A DNA stretch of 64,000 nt from Lutraria lutraria (taxonomy: Eukaryota > Mollusca > Bivalvia > Venerida > Mactridae), in the NCBI GenBank assembly GCA_964023205.1, contig OZ026833.1:3284965-3348964 (forward strand), in the 5' to 3' direction. A model generated the notes under the pieces. It searched no databases, was not told where the DNA came from, and worked only from the letters and a program-made list of their open reading frames with translations. The translations under genes and the position numbers were made by a program. Below, piece by piece: positions 1-12,162 of the stretch. Positions within the stretch are counted from its first letter, which is position 1, and every line of letters begins with the position of its first letter.

Positions 1-127
1 ATGAAAAATCGGTTCGAAATCTTAAATGTTAAAATATTTGTATGGGCTCGAACGATGTGGGTACACATTTCTCTCTTTTGTCTCGTATGGTAAAAATCAA
101 GTCCGACAGTACTTTCAGTACTTTGAT
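1..127 (+). repeat. Twin 127-bp dispersed repeat, copy 1
   Basis: This block recurs at 13792-13918 in the same orientation. Across 127 aligned positions I count three mismatches (at 14, 17 and 21), and positions 22-127 are identical. Similarity stops sharply after the 'actttgatt' at the right end. The left boundary of this copy may lie outside the window, since the match starts at base 1. Near the right end is a 9-bp tandem duplication (cagtacttt twice). An imperfect inverted pair, 'aaaatcaagt' against 'actttgatttt', resembles a small hairpin or terminal structure. I do not recognise the family; it may be one end of a larger mobile element. Confidence 0.8.
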
Positions 128-1630
128 TATTTATGTAGATGTACAAACCATAAGAATGTATTGGAATTACAATGAACATATGATAACATTAGAACATAGT
201 AGTCTATCCCCAGGAATATTGTTAAATAAAATAAATATCTATATGGATCACTGTATGGTTAATCTATCATACATGTAGTGTAAGAAATGAGGACAATCTC
301 TGACGGAGTAGGGATGATTTGGCATACCTTCAATCTAAACATACTTTTTTCTACAATAACATTCCCGAAATATAACAAGGAAGTCCTCGGATTTATAGAC
401 CAGGCGAATATTGACAAACAAGCTTCAAGCTGTCTTGTTTATTAGGTCAATGTAAGTCATTACATGTCTGTCTGGATAATTGTGTGTACAAATGGAATTC
501 ATGAGGCATTTCCCCCTAATTCCATTCATACGATTTTAATTCATTATCTGGTCTATGAGTCTTATAAAATTGTATTCGGCATAGACGAAAAAAAGTTCTA
601 AACTTGAGAATTTTTTTTATCTAGAGGCAAATTCATAAACCAAATATAAAGAAAAAATACAGACACCAACCGGATACATTACACGGGTCGTTGGTACATA
701 TGAACCATGTACGTGTTTTCTTTCATTGAGAAGTTCTGTTCGTTGTTTATATAGGAACGTATCAGAATTGAGTTAAATCTTTCCTGGCTTATTGAAATCC
801 GGCTGGTTGTACCATTAATACATTGTGAGAATAATTATTCCCAAGAGAAATATGAAAAATCAGAACATGCAATATCAATGAATGAAATATAGATTAAGAG
901 GTAAAATGAATCTAAAAATAAATAGTCTCAAAGGTTAAAAGTTCGCGATGGACGATGAAGGCTGTATTAACATTTAATGAGTATCAGATCAGCTGCCGTG
1001 AGTATATACTTTTCAACTGTCATATTCTGTCGGCATGGTTTCTTCTGTATAGTTTGTATATACGACTAACACTTACAGTTGATACTTTTTTTACAAATGA
1101 TACATATGTATAATACTACCTTATTCTGTCCCAAGCTTCAATTATACCAATATATCATGATATTCTACGTTTTATCTTTAATTCGTTCATTTAAATAAAA
1201 AAAAAATGTCCTTATGAAGTCTTGCATTAAAAGTTTATGAAATGTGTACGTATTGGTGACCGATTATAAAATGACATTGCACTGTTGCCTTTGGTAGTCG
1301 ATTTATAATTATCATTCAGTATTATTAATATAATTATGATCATATTTAATAAACTATACTCTAAGATTCTAAAACGTTAATTGTTCGAAATGCGGAGTAA
1401 TGAACGAAATGACCGGCGAGGCCAAATTTAAATATTGCCTAGTAACAAACACAAGTGTTATATTTACGTTCGAATATGTTATTTGTAAAGCCATGGGTAT
1501 CGATAATAACTAGATATAAGATTAAGTTGCGTTTGTGTGTTTTAATTCTAACTTAAAGGATGAGTATCTCAAGAAAATGTCTCAAGTATCACCAATAATT
1601 ACATTTACATTTACGTTTATGCTAGATATA
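128..1630. other. Intergenic, AT-rich, nothing recognised
   Basis: There is no reading frame longer than about 50 codons in this stretch apart from the tail of a chance frame ending at 278. I see no tRNA-like boxes, tandem repeat or paired termini. Confidence 0.5.
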
Positions 1631-1829
1631 CAGTAAATACTTGATTATCCGAAATCGTCGGGACCGAAATATTATTTCGGATAATCCATGGTTTCGGATA
1701 TCACGATTCGGATAATCGACTTTATTGTATATTGAAATATATATAGAGAGAAATCGGGAATGAAAAAAATCATTTAAGATAACATAAAAATTTCGGATAC
1801 ACCGAGTTCGGATAATTTAGGTTTTACTG
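1631..1829. mobile_element. pogo/Tigger-like MITE with TA target duplication
   Basis: The left end 'cagtaaatacttgattatcc' and the right end 'ggataatttaggttttactg' are inverted copies of each other with few mismatches. The element is flanked by TA on both sides (1629-1630 and 1830-1831), the target duplication of the Tc1/mariner superfamily. The CAGTA start followed by 'ttatccgaa' is the style of pogo/Tigger termini. Motifs 'ttcggataat' recur subterminally at about 1675, 1708 and 1807. At 199 bp there is no room for a transposase, so this is a deletion derivative mobilised in trans. Family placement is inference; the ends and TA flanks are read directly. Confidence 0.78.
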
Positions 1830-1831
1830 TA

Positions 1832-3929
1832 CATAGATAAAAACTGTACAAATTGAATAACTTTTGTTTGGTTTTCATTTCTATTCGACATTGTTTTACT
1901 TTTTTATGAAGCGAGTCATTAATTTAAAGATCCCCTGTGCATGGCACTTCCAGAACTCACCCACGTTCTGTCAGGATATATTATCATATAGCAATGATAC
2001 GTCAACATTTCAGATATGTAATATATTAAACTGTCAGAAATATGATAGAAAATACTGTGAACTGCATGTTTAATTTCCTGTGTTGATTTCAGACAAGCGT
2101 TCGCATGACAACCTGATACACAACACATGCGTACATATACATGTAGGCAAAAACTGAACTGTCTGGATATTGTCATAAAAACCGTAATTGTAATTTATTT
2201 AAGGTTTTTAATTCAATTAAATGAGATCAGTTACAAGGAATGAGCGATTAGAACTGAAAGTACAAGTTGATATTAAATTTGATAGCTTTGCTACATTCTA
2301 TATAGTAAGGAGGAAGCCCTGGGAGCCTGCGTTTCGTTCTTTATTTTCAGTATGGGCCCATGTATTGGATGTGATTTGGTACAGGTTTGTGCGTTGGGTG
2401 AGTTTTGGTGCGGGCCCATGTTTTGTACTTGTTTTGTGTTGAGCAATTTGGTATGTTCAGGGAAAATAGAATGTTTTGTATGCGTTTTTATGATTTTTAT
2501 CATTTATTTACAATTGTCATGACAGTCCTCAATGCAATATGCAGCAATTAATGAAGCAAAGACATACTCTGGATGCTATTATAACTATAACATACCTGGA
2601 ATGGCAGCAAATGCTTATATATGTATATATCCTGACTTAGGCCCATCATATACTCATGGTATATATACAGCATTTAGGGTTTGTTCTTTTAATGTATCAA
2701 AATGAAACGAAGTGTATTATGCTTTAGGATACATGCTAATTTAATAATGCATAATAATTCATGAGTGTGTTTGTGTAAAATAAAACCAGCATATCATACA
2801 TGTCAATATCTTTTCTGTAGGGAGCTGATTGATAGCCGTTAATTTACATCAGAGCCATAGAGAACTCTAAGCATTACTGATGTAGTCCGGCCACAACCTG
2901 TGAGTGATAGAATATCAACTTAGTTGAGTGACATTTCGGAACTTTTCGGTGCTTTCTGATGTATATTAATAACGATAGGCATCTTGCAAGAGTGGCCTAC
3001 ATATTTAAGTTCGTGTTAAGAAATGAGCTTGGTAATTGTATTAATTATTCCCTATTTAAAGAGTAGAGATATCCTTGACCCTCCGTCATGCCCAGATTTC
3101 TATCAATACTGTGTTTAAGTTATTTGATTTTAATGTGTGTGTCACTTTTCATTCTTCGTTTGAATTTGTTCAAGATGAAAATGACATCATTAGATGCTTA
3201 TATTAAGTGGATTTAAGTATATCTTCGGACTAACAGTAAAATACAAGCTTGGCCGTTTTACAAAATGCCAGTATATAAAAAATGGGGATACGAGTTCTAT
3301 TGGTCGGATGCAATTAGAAACGTGAATCGTTGTGGCATAGATAACATACGAACTTAATATGATTGTACTTCTTCGTTATCGGCGAATGGCTAAATGTCGT
3401 ACATAATCGGAAAGCAGGCCACACTTATATAAGAAACAACTTGACTGATTGTGACTAATTTGTCTGGGATAGTTTACTATATATCAGGAAATCTAATGAA
3501 TTACATACAATGTTGAAGATGAAGGCTGGTCTGCTAGCGTAAGAAACCGGAGTGTGTTAAACGTAAATCTCTTTGCTTAGCATCGAAGTATGTATAATTA
3601 TATAAGGGTTCGTATAGTCTATGGGATTACATAACTGATTTGTTCGACTTGATATTGTGAAAGTTCATATGTAGAATTAAACGCATGTACATGTATGCAT
3701 TTACAATGTGCCAGAATGTACGTTTATTTCGCAACTTATCATACTTTGAAATATGTATGAAGTGACGCTACATTAATACGTATTTAGCAAAATTTGTTGC
3801 AAATTACATTGCTTATTGCGGTAAACTGAAGTGATCCTTTTCAAAAGTTGTACTTCTCTAATTTTGTACAAAATAAATATTACGATAATTTCATGCAGTG
3901 AGCTTAGGTCAACAATTAGTTTGCTTTGT
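1832..3929. other. Intergenic, nothing recognised
   Basis: The short frames here (at most 85 codons, several using non-ATG starts) overlap one another on both strands and show no domain. A slightly GC-richer patch around 2310-2440 contains two 'gggcccatg' words but no repeat structure that I can define. Confidence 0.45.
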
Positions 3930-4177
3930 TATGTTTGTGAAATTGGCGGCCTAGCGGCGTGAAGTTGGCGGCCTAGCGGCCTGAAGTTGGCGGCCTGGCG
4001 GCCTAGCGGCCTAGGATATAAACACCCAGTCACCCAGAAATGTATCAGAATCACGTTCTACATGCATTAGAAACTATTTTTGAAGGAAAAGGTCGCACAA
4101 TTTCACTTCATTATAATTACGCCGCCAGGGCGCCAACATCACGCCGCCATGCCGCTAGGCCGCCAACTTCACACACA
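3930..4177. mobile_element. GC-rich fold-back element with 9-bp target duplication (Mutator-like?)
   Basis: The nonamer 'ttgctttgt' occurs immediately left (3921-3929) and right (4178-4186) of a 248-bp segment. The segment's ends are inverted repeats: about 27 bp matching as 'tgtgaa[a/g]ttggcggc' plus 'ctagcggc'. The arms consist of tandem 22-bp units built on 'ggcggcctagcggc'. Three or more units lie in the left arm (3941-4014) and two or more, inverted, in the right arm (4120-4170). An AT-rich core of about 100 bp lies between them. A 9-bp duplication is typical of Mutator-like elements, so that superfamily is the first guess. No transposase is present. The termini and duplication are seen; the superfamily is inferred. 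Confidence 0.7.
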
Positions 4178-4570
4178 TTGCTTTGTGGTATATTTACAAA
4201 TTTCGTCTATAAGTTTTTATAAAGACCTTATATCACTACATGTTTTACACAGTGACTTAGCATTTTATTTTGTTAAAACATGTTGGTACTGCTGTGAAGC
4301 CGTGATACAGGGATGTCTGCACCTTTAAACAGAAACATATATACTGCAACGCTGCCTTATAAATAAACATCTTCACTTCCACTACTTCGAAAAATCTACA
4401 AGGTTAGAACTATTTTTAGTTAAAAAAGCAGGAATCATATCAATTGACTTCCTATAGCTGTGAACAGGAAATATATTGTTTTTTTCCACTTGATCATCGA
4501 TGTGACCATAAGAGATATATGTATATGTTAAAGAGTATACGTTAATCATATATCACATGCGTTTCCACTA

Positions 4571-5172
4571 TAAACTATGGAACAGGTTTAGGACAAAATA
4601 ACATTGTGCCTTCTGACATGCCGTCTTGCTTCGTTACGTGCATATTTTTACATCCAACATTGCATATCAAATTGTTACATTTTCACTCACGCATTAGTAC
4701 AGAAATTACATCATGTGTGGTCTTGCTTTGTTTAATATTTATATTTACATCCAACGTAGTTACATTTCACATTCATGCGTTAGTTATTCTATCTTTTGTT
4801 ATTACGTTCATATTTTAACATCCCTCTTCTGAAATTGTTAATTGTGTGCTTTGTTGTCGAAAGTTTTGCTATTGTTTTGGGGGGTTTCATTGTGTTATGT
4901 TGGTAAGTATCGCCTTAACATATTTTCGTCAGAAAAAAATTCTGTCATTTCGTTTCAAGTGGAACAACTCTGAAGAACCCCGGGTACGGAAATTAACGAA
5001 GTAACATCGTTTATGAGTACTCGCCATGTCATTCTGAAAAATGGGCGTACTATGGAAGTCAAAATATAGTATGAAATGTCAAGTGTACGAATGGACAACG
5101 TAACAGCGCAAGGCGGCATGTCAGAAGGCACAATGTAATTTTTGTACTAATACGGTTCCATAATAAACTTTC
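4571..5172. repeat. Inverted repeat pair, about 100-bp arms
   Basis: Positions about 4571-4670 and 5076-5172 are related as inverted copies. The best-conserved block is 'attgtgccttctgacatgcc' in the left arm and its complement in the right arm, extending outward through 'tatggaac' and inward through 'cgttac'. I estimate about three quarters identity. Between them, 4690-4850 contains looser, roughly 90-bp direct repeats ('tttacatccaac' at 4646 and 4743). It could be an old fold-back element; no target duplication was found. Confidence 0.5.
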
Positions 5173-7200
5173 CCATATCATGACGGGCAATACTTTTTGA
5201 ATAAAATTTAAAAAATAAGATCCTGCCATATCACATGGTCTGAGTGTATGCGCGTGCATTCCAAAACAAATATACGACCCAGTCGCAGTCAACATTATTT
5301 TCTAGGGCTAGCATTTTTATTTTCATTACACCCTCTCAGAAATGTGATATCTATGCACAATACAAACAAACATCCTTAGTATGGGATGGTGATTATTGAA
5401 GTAATTGTTGTATATGATAAAAGTATACACAGGATGCCAAATGGGTAACTATTATTGATTCAATTTAGAGCTTAGATAACTTACCGTGTCCGGATAAGAT
5501 GTAATGAAGCGCAGAAAATGTATATTTGTAACGTAACGTATATATTTTGGTGAAGTTAAAAAACTAATAATAATTGATAAAAACGTATTTTTATATTGAT
5601 GAGTTTTTATTGCCGAGACTTGAAATTGGACCATTAGTCAATGTTATTGTCTGCGTGTAGGGTATATCGTGATAGTTTGAAATCTGATATTAGAGCGGTA
5701 TTCTGATATATTGCCTCGAAGTTAACTCGTTATTGCATACATAGTTAATATATCGGAGGTATTAATAGTGACATAGTTGATATTATAGTTAATAGTTCTA
5801 TCATTTAGAACTCTTTAGAGATTTTGTCTAGGATAGACGATACATATAGCCACAATCATGTCTCATTGTGTTTCTAATACAGGTCGAAATGTTCCCTGTT
5901 GCTTTACATCAGACTAGTTATTTGGGATAATGCGATTCGTCCTCAAAATGTGTGTAATTCTCCTATGTTTTTGGTGGGTTAAAACTTTGGAAATTTTAAG
6001 GAATGTAGTGTTTTGGGTGCCCCCCCCCCCCCCCCCCCCCCAAAGAATCGCTTTCTTATCTTTATTTTTCCCCCAGTATCATATGTTTGCTATGAGTAAT
6101 CGCAAGCAAATTTGCTACTCTTTCATCTCTGTTGGACTTTTTTTTATCACAAACAACTCTTGTAAAGTAGTTTATGGACGATATAATTTAAGCAACCTAA
6201 TAAATACATTCGACCTTTGGAAACATTGCTTTGATAAATCAAGAAGCTAAGAAGTGGATAAACAAGCACCAGTTAGCAGTCTTCGAAAATAAATGCCAGC
6301 GTATTTCGATACATTTAGAAATTGCTAAGGTTACAGCTTCGTAAGTATATTAAATCCATGGATAGATAATGTTCTATTGAATCTGTGGCATACATAAATT
6401 GTGCAGCACATGATGTACAATAAAAATCCGCATTAAATGCTTGAACCTTGCTATGGAATATGCTTAAGATGTCGTATTTAATGCTACATTACAATCTAGT
6501 CTATCGATTTCACATTAAATCATGTACAACGTATGGGGGTTACATTTCATGGAAGATATTCGGAAGACATAACCAGCACATTGATCATGGTGATATTATT
6601 TTTAGCTTTGACTGGGTCAAGTGGGATTGTTGTTTTATAGGTGTGTCACCCGCTATTATATGTAACATTGATAACACCAATGAATATCTATATACATGTA
6701 TTTATGAATCACAAAATCTGGTGGTATCTTCCAAATATTATTCAAATTCTAAAATCAGTGAGTCATCTTCAGAAACCGTATTAATAAAGGATCTTGTTGA
6801 TAATATTGACTGTCTGTCACAGAAAATGTATAATTAATATCAGTTATTCAGTAACGTTATAATCATGTGTTAATATCAGTGATGCGCCGTTGTACAGACG
6901 TTTTTTGTTGTTCGGTACGAACAATAATATTATTACCGTAGTTCAACAATCGCTCAGTTTTCACTTTTTCTGCATACCTAACAGCTTCCATTAACCTAGC
7001 TTCCGCCTGAGAATATAGTTCCGAAATTTCAATTCAATGGCTAAATACAAATTCAAATAATACGTGCATATATTAAGTCAAAATTATAATTTTTTATGGC
7101 TATGCAATATAGTAAACGAACAATTCAAATCAGTCGTAAAAATCTAAACAATCCTCTCCCTCGGATTACTCCAATAATTACTATCAGTTCACAATTTTTC
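5173..7200. other. Intergenic with a 22-base poly-C tract; unexplained ORF
   Basis: A run of 22 C residues sits at 6020-6041. A frame with first ATG at 6460 and stop at 6837 could encode about 125 residues on the plus strand. It has no recognisable domain, and its length is near what chance allows in 64 kb of such DNA, so it is not called as a gene. I see nothing else here. Confidence 0.4.
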
Positions 7201-7207
7201 ATGAAGC

Positions 7208-7331
7208 ATGACGTAATAATTCTCGTGCTGTATAAATTATGCTAATTTAGTCTGATACCTAGCTTTTTATTGGAAACGTACAGAAGTCAGTCATCACTGA
7301 ATTCATGGACGATGCGGGGACAACAGTGAGT
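7208..7331 (+). promoter_or_regulatory. Possible TATA promoter plus tiny first exon
   Basis: A CRE-like 'tgacgtaa' (7209-7216) is followed by a TATAAAT box at 7231-7237. About 70 bp later an ATG at 7305 opens seven sense codons (7305-7325) that run straight into GTGAGT (7326-7331), a good splice-donor match. The order and spacing are what a first exon could look like. Each motif is short, however, and no downstream exon has been identified, so this is only a candidate. Confidence 0.18.
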
Positions 7332-10118
7332 CAACCAGATATCTAAAAGCGATTCATGTGAAGTTTTAATCAGTCAATTTAATGCTTATAACGTGTAACT
7401 TTTTCTTCGAGCATGTCTTCGTGTATAATACTAGTATATAACATTCTGCATAAGTTAAGTATTTAAAGAGGCAAGTAATGTAGACTATATGATATTATGC
7501 TAATTGCTGAACTACTTTTGGTAGTCAGATGGGAACCATAAATCAAAGTACTGAAAGCACATGGAATGGGAACAACTGTAACAACTGCATAGCAGGTGTA
7601 TAAAAGCGTTCGTAGTACTTATGCCTGCGTCAAAATTCATGCGCGAAATATCGTTCGTTTTCCAAAACTCACCCTACAATGAAATTCAACCTTTGACTGC
7701 AGAGCCTTCAGAGCTGTGATTTTTCATAACAGTGTAGCCGTTAATTATTCATACAAAAACGCCTTAAAAGTTTTAGATATCTTGTACTATTATGGTGCGT
7801 TATTGATTTGACATGGTCTGGTCGGAAAATAATTCCCGCAGATGGAATTTTGTTTCATTATGATACTGTTTGGTAAATTGTGTCACTGTTCTGCAACTCT
7901 TGTGCAACCTGGTAGATTTAACTCAAGAGTGAGTACATGCATGACTCTTAAATTCGCTAACATCAATTGATACTGTCATTTCCCATTACGTATCAAGTTA
8001 TCAAACTAATATATTGTCGCATGCAAGAATTGGGTTAAATATGTGTTTGACTTTGTTCATTTTTTCCTTCGATCAATTTTAAACCATAGCATGAATAACA
8101 ATACGATGTATGTGTATACAAAATACAGTATGGTATAATTCATTAATCAGTGAGCTGTTAAACAATGTCATCTTCTTGTAATATCATGCAAATCACACCG
8201 AATAAAACGACAGAAAATTGGAAAGGCTAGAACTCTTTATGGGCGAATCAATCTCCTATTTCCTCTTTTTGTCCTTGTGTAATATGTATTCATTTAGGTA
8301 TGTTCGTTACCTAAACAATGAATTACATCAACATATTCATTCATGTGTATGGAAACAGCTACGTGACATCCTCTTAAATCGTAAAACTGATTCGATAGTT
8401 GAATCGTGTCGAACTCTGAAAGATGGTTTAAATTTTGATTTAATTCATGATATGTTTTCCTTATGCATTCAGTAGACTTTAATGCAATGGAACATCCTGT
8501 TCACTTACATTGTGGTAATATTCAATCAGCCCTATACCCTTGTGCCTAATACGCGTGTCTGCCAAAAGAAAGGTCATGGATAGATGCATGCTCCTTTGCG
8601 GCAATCAAAATGGATACACTCTATAATTCGCCTCTTCAGTTCTTACATCAAGTTTGGATTTAAAAGGTACTTTAGTTATTGATATGCACTGGTCGGTAGC
8701 CCTGTTTCATTGAGATCTACTATGGCCATTGGACATGACTGTAAAACATTGTTGATACATGGCGCTAGACTAATTTAAACATAAATCAATGATAATTATT
8801 ATGATGTATCTGCAAGTCAGAATAGATTAGTCTGTCGCTAGCTTCATATATCAGAAGATTAGGAAGCGTTGTCTGAAAAATGTTGAATAAACGATGATTT
8901 ATTCACTATGGTGACATTAAAATAATTACAATCGCATACATGATAAGCCAATGAATTGGACATGGTCGATAGCAAACAATAAACCAATAGACAATCTAGG
9001 AACGTGATCAGAACCATTGATATTGTAATTTGTATGTAACGTTGAGAGAAGAAATATCATTGTCCCGCTTCAAATCAGTGAAATTTCGAAGGTCCACCGA
9101 ATAGCATGTTGAAAGCATTGTTCGGTAATATAAGACAATAATGGAATCATATTCATTACTCAAAGAAAATCTGAAATATCGTTGCGGAATAATGAACGAT
9201 ATAATACAGGAAGACAATAACATAAACAAAACATGCTAGTATGCTATTTCCATACAAAGGCTGTCAAGAGTTCGTTTGTTTTAACCCTGGCAACATCTTG
9301 ACATTCAAGTAAAATGATATGACAGAGCATCACAATTCTGCCGAAGGAAGTACATATCGAAGACCGTGAAACCATTTACTTTTTTCCTTTGAACGTCACG
9401 TTTTATTAAACACTACTTCCTTGCGGTAAACAACGTCAGTTTTTCTGACAAGAATAAATGGTTTTTTTAGTGTAAATGCTTAGATTTATCATTTTTTCTG
9501 TCATCCAAAACAAACTATCGCGTTGAGAAGTGTTTGTTTACTGCGTTTTATGACATTGAATACTTGTAGGGTTGCATGCCGAATTTAGACAGATGTGCAC
9601 ATTATGCTACTAGAATTCAGAACGATATTAAATCACAATTACGGATACCAAAGTCGCTTTTCCGTTTCATCAGAATCACAGACTTATTTCTGAGACAGTT
9701 ATTAATTGTTACTTCTCTGTACAAACCATAACTGATAACACTAGCTTGGTGATAAATTATCGTACATATGTACACAATATTTAGCAAGGCATGTCTTCAT
9801 TACAGTCTGAATGCATATATCACTAAATAAACTGTGGATATGGTTTAATTAACTTCAAGATTAAACGATTTGTTTTTAAAACGTGTGACAGGTAAAATTA
9901 TTGGTGGAAATAATATCGTCTATTATGGTTAATTGACATTCATGCGTACGTTATTGACAATTACAATAAGATGTATTTGGAATAATTAAGATATTAACGA
10001 AATGTTTCCTCCAATTTAATAGTTTATCCAGGATTTGTCGTTATCTGAGCACACTGGAACGTATAGTTGATATTTGATTCTATTTCCACAAAGTTAATGT
10101 AATTGGATTTGAACTTAT
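7332..10118. other. Intergenic, nothing firm
   Basis: An 85-codon plus-strand frame (8218-8475) starts with TTG and carries no domain. A short imperfect inverted pair (8763-8773 and 8824-8840, 'agactaat' and its complement) could form a hairpin. No other structure was seen. Confidence 0.4.
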
Positions 10119-10292
10119 AGTGCATTCTCTCCAGAGCAACATCCTTTGGGAGTACCAAATTTAGGTTGTTCTTGACAGGTTGTTGCTCGAGAAAGATTAA
10201 ATCAACAGTTACATCGTGCAGTGGGAAAAAGCATGCTTTTGTTTAAGGGATGTCGTTGCATAAGAGAGGGCCGCTTTGGAGAGGTTGCACTT
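10119..10292 (+). repeat. Three-copy dispersed repeat, copy A
   Basis: This block shares its layout with copies at 11991-12162 (plus) and 25952-26077 (minus). Its left end 'tgcattctctccagagcaac' and right end 'ggagaggttgca' are inverted relatives of each other. The middle contains 'aggttgttgctc', then 'agattaaatcaacagtta' and 'cgtgcagtgggaaaaagcat'. Near the right end all the full copies read 'agagagggccgct'. The layout of short terminal inverted repeats with no coding capacity suggests a MITE of about 170 bp. No target duplication could be assigned. Confidence 0.65.
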
Positions 10293-11121
10293 TATTTAAT
10301 CACTTACAAAGATCGCAAAGTTATCTCGGTCGGTAAAATGCTGCAAGCATGCTCCTCAATGATTTGAATGAAAATAATGTACACATGTTTGTCCTATATA
10401 TAACTTACGAAACTAGAATTAACAAACAGGTACCAGCAGGGTAAAACAAGGATACTGGTTCCATTATTAGGTCATTATCTCCTTTATTGTAGACTATTAT
10501 CATTATTATCATGTTATCTCATTATCATCTTATAAGTGGCCGATAAAATGACTTGCTGCATGTGATATACGTTTTAGACACGTAATATATGACCAGCTCC
10601 CCGAGATATATCATTTTGTTCAGTACCGATAACGACAATTATTCTTTCAATGTATAATTTATTATGATAATTATATTATTACGCAAGCCTTGCGATACGC
10701 AACTGACGTCATACGTTATGTAATTTTGAAAATTGGCCATCATTAAAATATGGTTGTTAGCGGTAATATAATTTCAACTTTTAACAGTGGATAGTTGAAG
10801 CATTTTGTTGACATTTAAAACTATTAAAATAATGGCTAATTGATAAAGCATGTATCTTGTTTGTAGGCATGCTGACGCTTGCCTATTCCATTGTACAAAT
10901 TGCATGTCATTTTACACATCGGTGTTTTATACAAAAGACCAGTTCGAATATGGAATCATCGGGTTGGATTAGCAGATCATTTCTTCAGAAACCTAATAGA
11001 GCAAATATTTTAATCTCAGTTGACATTTACTTAATGTCTAGTAGAAAGAACAATACAAGCAGAATATGCTTGTAGTAAAATTACGTCCCATAAGTTTGTT
11101 TTCTTACGCAGACTTTTTAAG

Positions 11122-11272
11122 CAAGGCTGGTGGGTTCCCCGGTCGGTTTGTTGATGTGAAAACTCTATGTACAACTTAATCCTCATTGATCCTATTCGTG
11201 CGAGTCGTCAGAATTATGGTGAAGTCACTAAATTACCTTGACTGTTGGTGCGACATTAAACCACAGAATAAA
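11122..11272 (+). mobile_element. SINE 3' fragment
   Basis: The segment runs from 'gctggtgggttccccggtcg' to 'ctgttggtgcgacattaaac'. The tail matches the tail at 22500-22516 and is recognisable in a degenerate form at about 15877-15893, and this class of ending is common in bivalve tRNA-derived SINEs. No A/B-box head lies directly upstream, so the copy appears 5' truncated. The family assignment rests on recollection of such SINE bodies plus comparison inside this window. Confidence 0.5.
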
Positions 11273-11990
11273 GACAAAAGTACACACATACAACATTACC
11301 CTGCACTATAGTAAACAAACATCGTAGCATGTCACATGAGGCTGCTTACATGGTACAAAATAGGTTCACTGATGATACACCAAACGTTAAGCTTTATCCG
11401 ATGGACTGACAATCGTTTGGCAATATTCTTCATTTATTTACAAACGTTTAACAATTCCCTGATGGACGCATTACTTGTTAAGGTATTTTTCTCGCAGCAT
11501 TATCTATTGGACCTTTCACTAATTTTGGACTGGACTGAATATGCACAGGGACTATAATGATACATAGTGGGTTACTCACGGGTGTTTTTTTTTATTGTTT
11601 TGTTTTCGTTAGTTAAAGCATTATCATGTTTATATTTTATGAAGACTTTCTAAATAAATACATGCGATAAAAAACAATGTCACATTACAGCGTCTGTTTG
11701 GAAAGGAAATTTGGTTCAGCTAATTCAGGAGAATGCAAATAAAACGTTAATATATGATTAAGTATGGCGTTATTTTTACCACATTTTCCATAAAATCGAA
11801 AAAAGAATTTTAACAAAAATTCGATCAATCAATAATGTACTCAGTAAGTGTAAGGTATATCATTTATCAATTACCATTCAAATATCAATAACCAGGGACG
11901 ATTCGCTCTAAAATTCTATTTATCTTGCGACAACAATTGTTTATTTGTTTTTGTTAAAGCAAAAACTGTTATATGTGGAGTAATACATTT

Positions 11991-12162
11991 AGAGTTCAGC
12001 CTCTCCAATGCAACACCATTTTGGAATAGCAAAATAATGTTGTTTTGGGCTTGTTGTTACTCTAGAAGGGTTGACTTAATAGTTTAATCTTGCAGTGGGA
12101 AAATGCTGTTGTTGATGGGAGGTAGTTGCTAAAGAGAGGGCCGCTCCACAGAGGTTGTATTG
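11991..12162 (+). repeat. Three-copy dispersed repeat, copy B
   Basis: It is colinear with copy A at 10119-10292. It has a left terminus around 'cagcctctccaatgcaacac', a central 'cttgttgttactctagaa', 'atagtttaatcttgcagtgg', 'agagagggccgct' and a right terminus 'agaggttgtattg'. Divergence from copy A is considerable (perhaps 25-30%), so these are old insertions. Lying less than 2 kb from copy A in the same orientation, they could also be an ancient local duplication, but the sequence between them does not repeat. Confidence 0.62.

Noticed and set aside
6460..6837. Plus-strand ORF of about 125 codons as a gene
   Set aside because: It has no domain, its first codon in the longest frame is TTG, no splice context was established, and its length is near the chance maximum for AT-rich DNA of this size.
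8218..8475. Plus-strand 85-codon ORF as an exon
   Set aside because: Its start is non-ATG, it has no homologous motif, and no acceptor was chosen with confidence.
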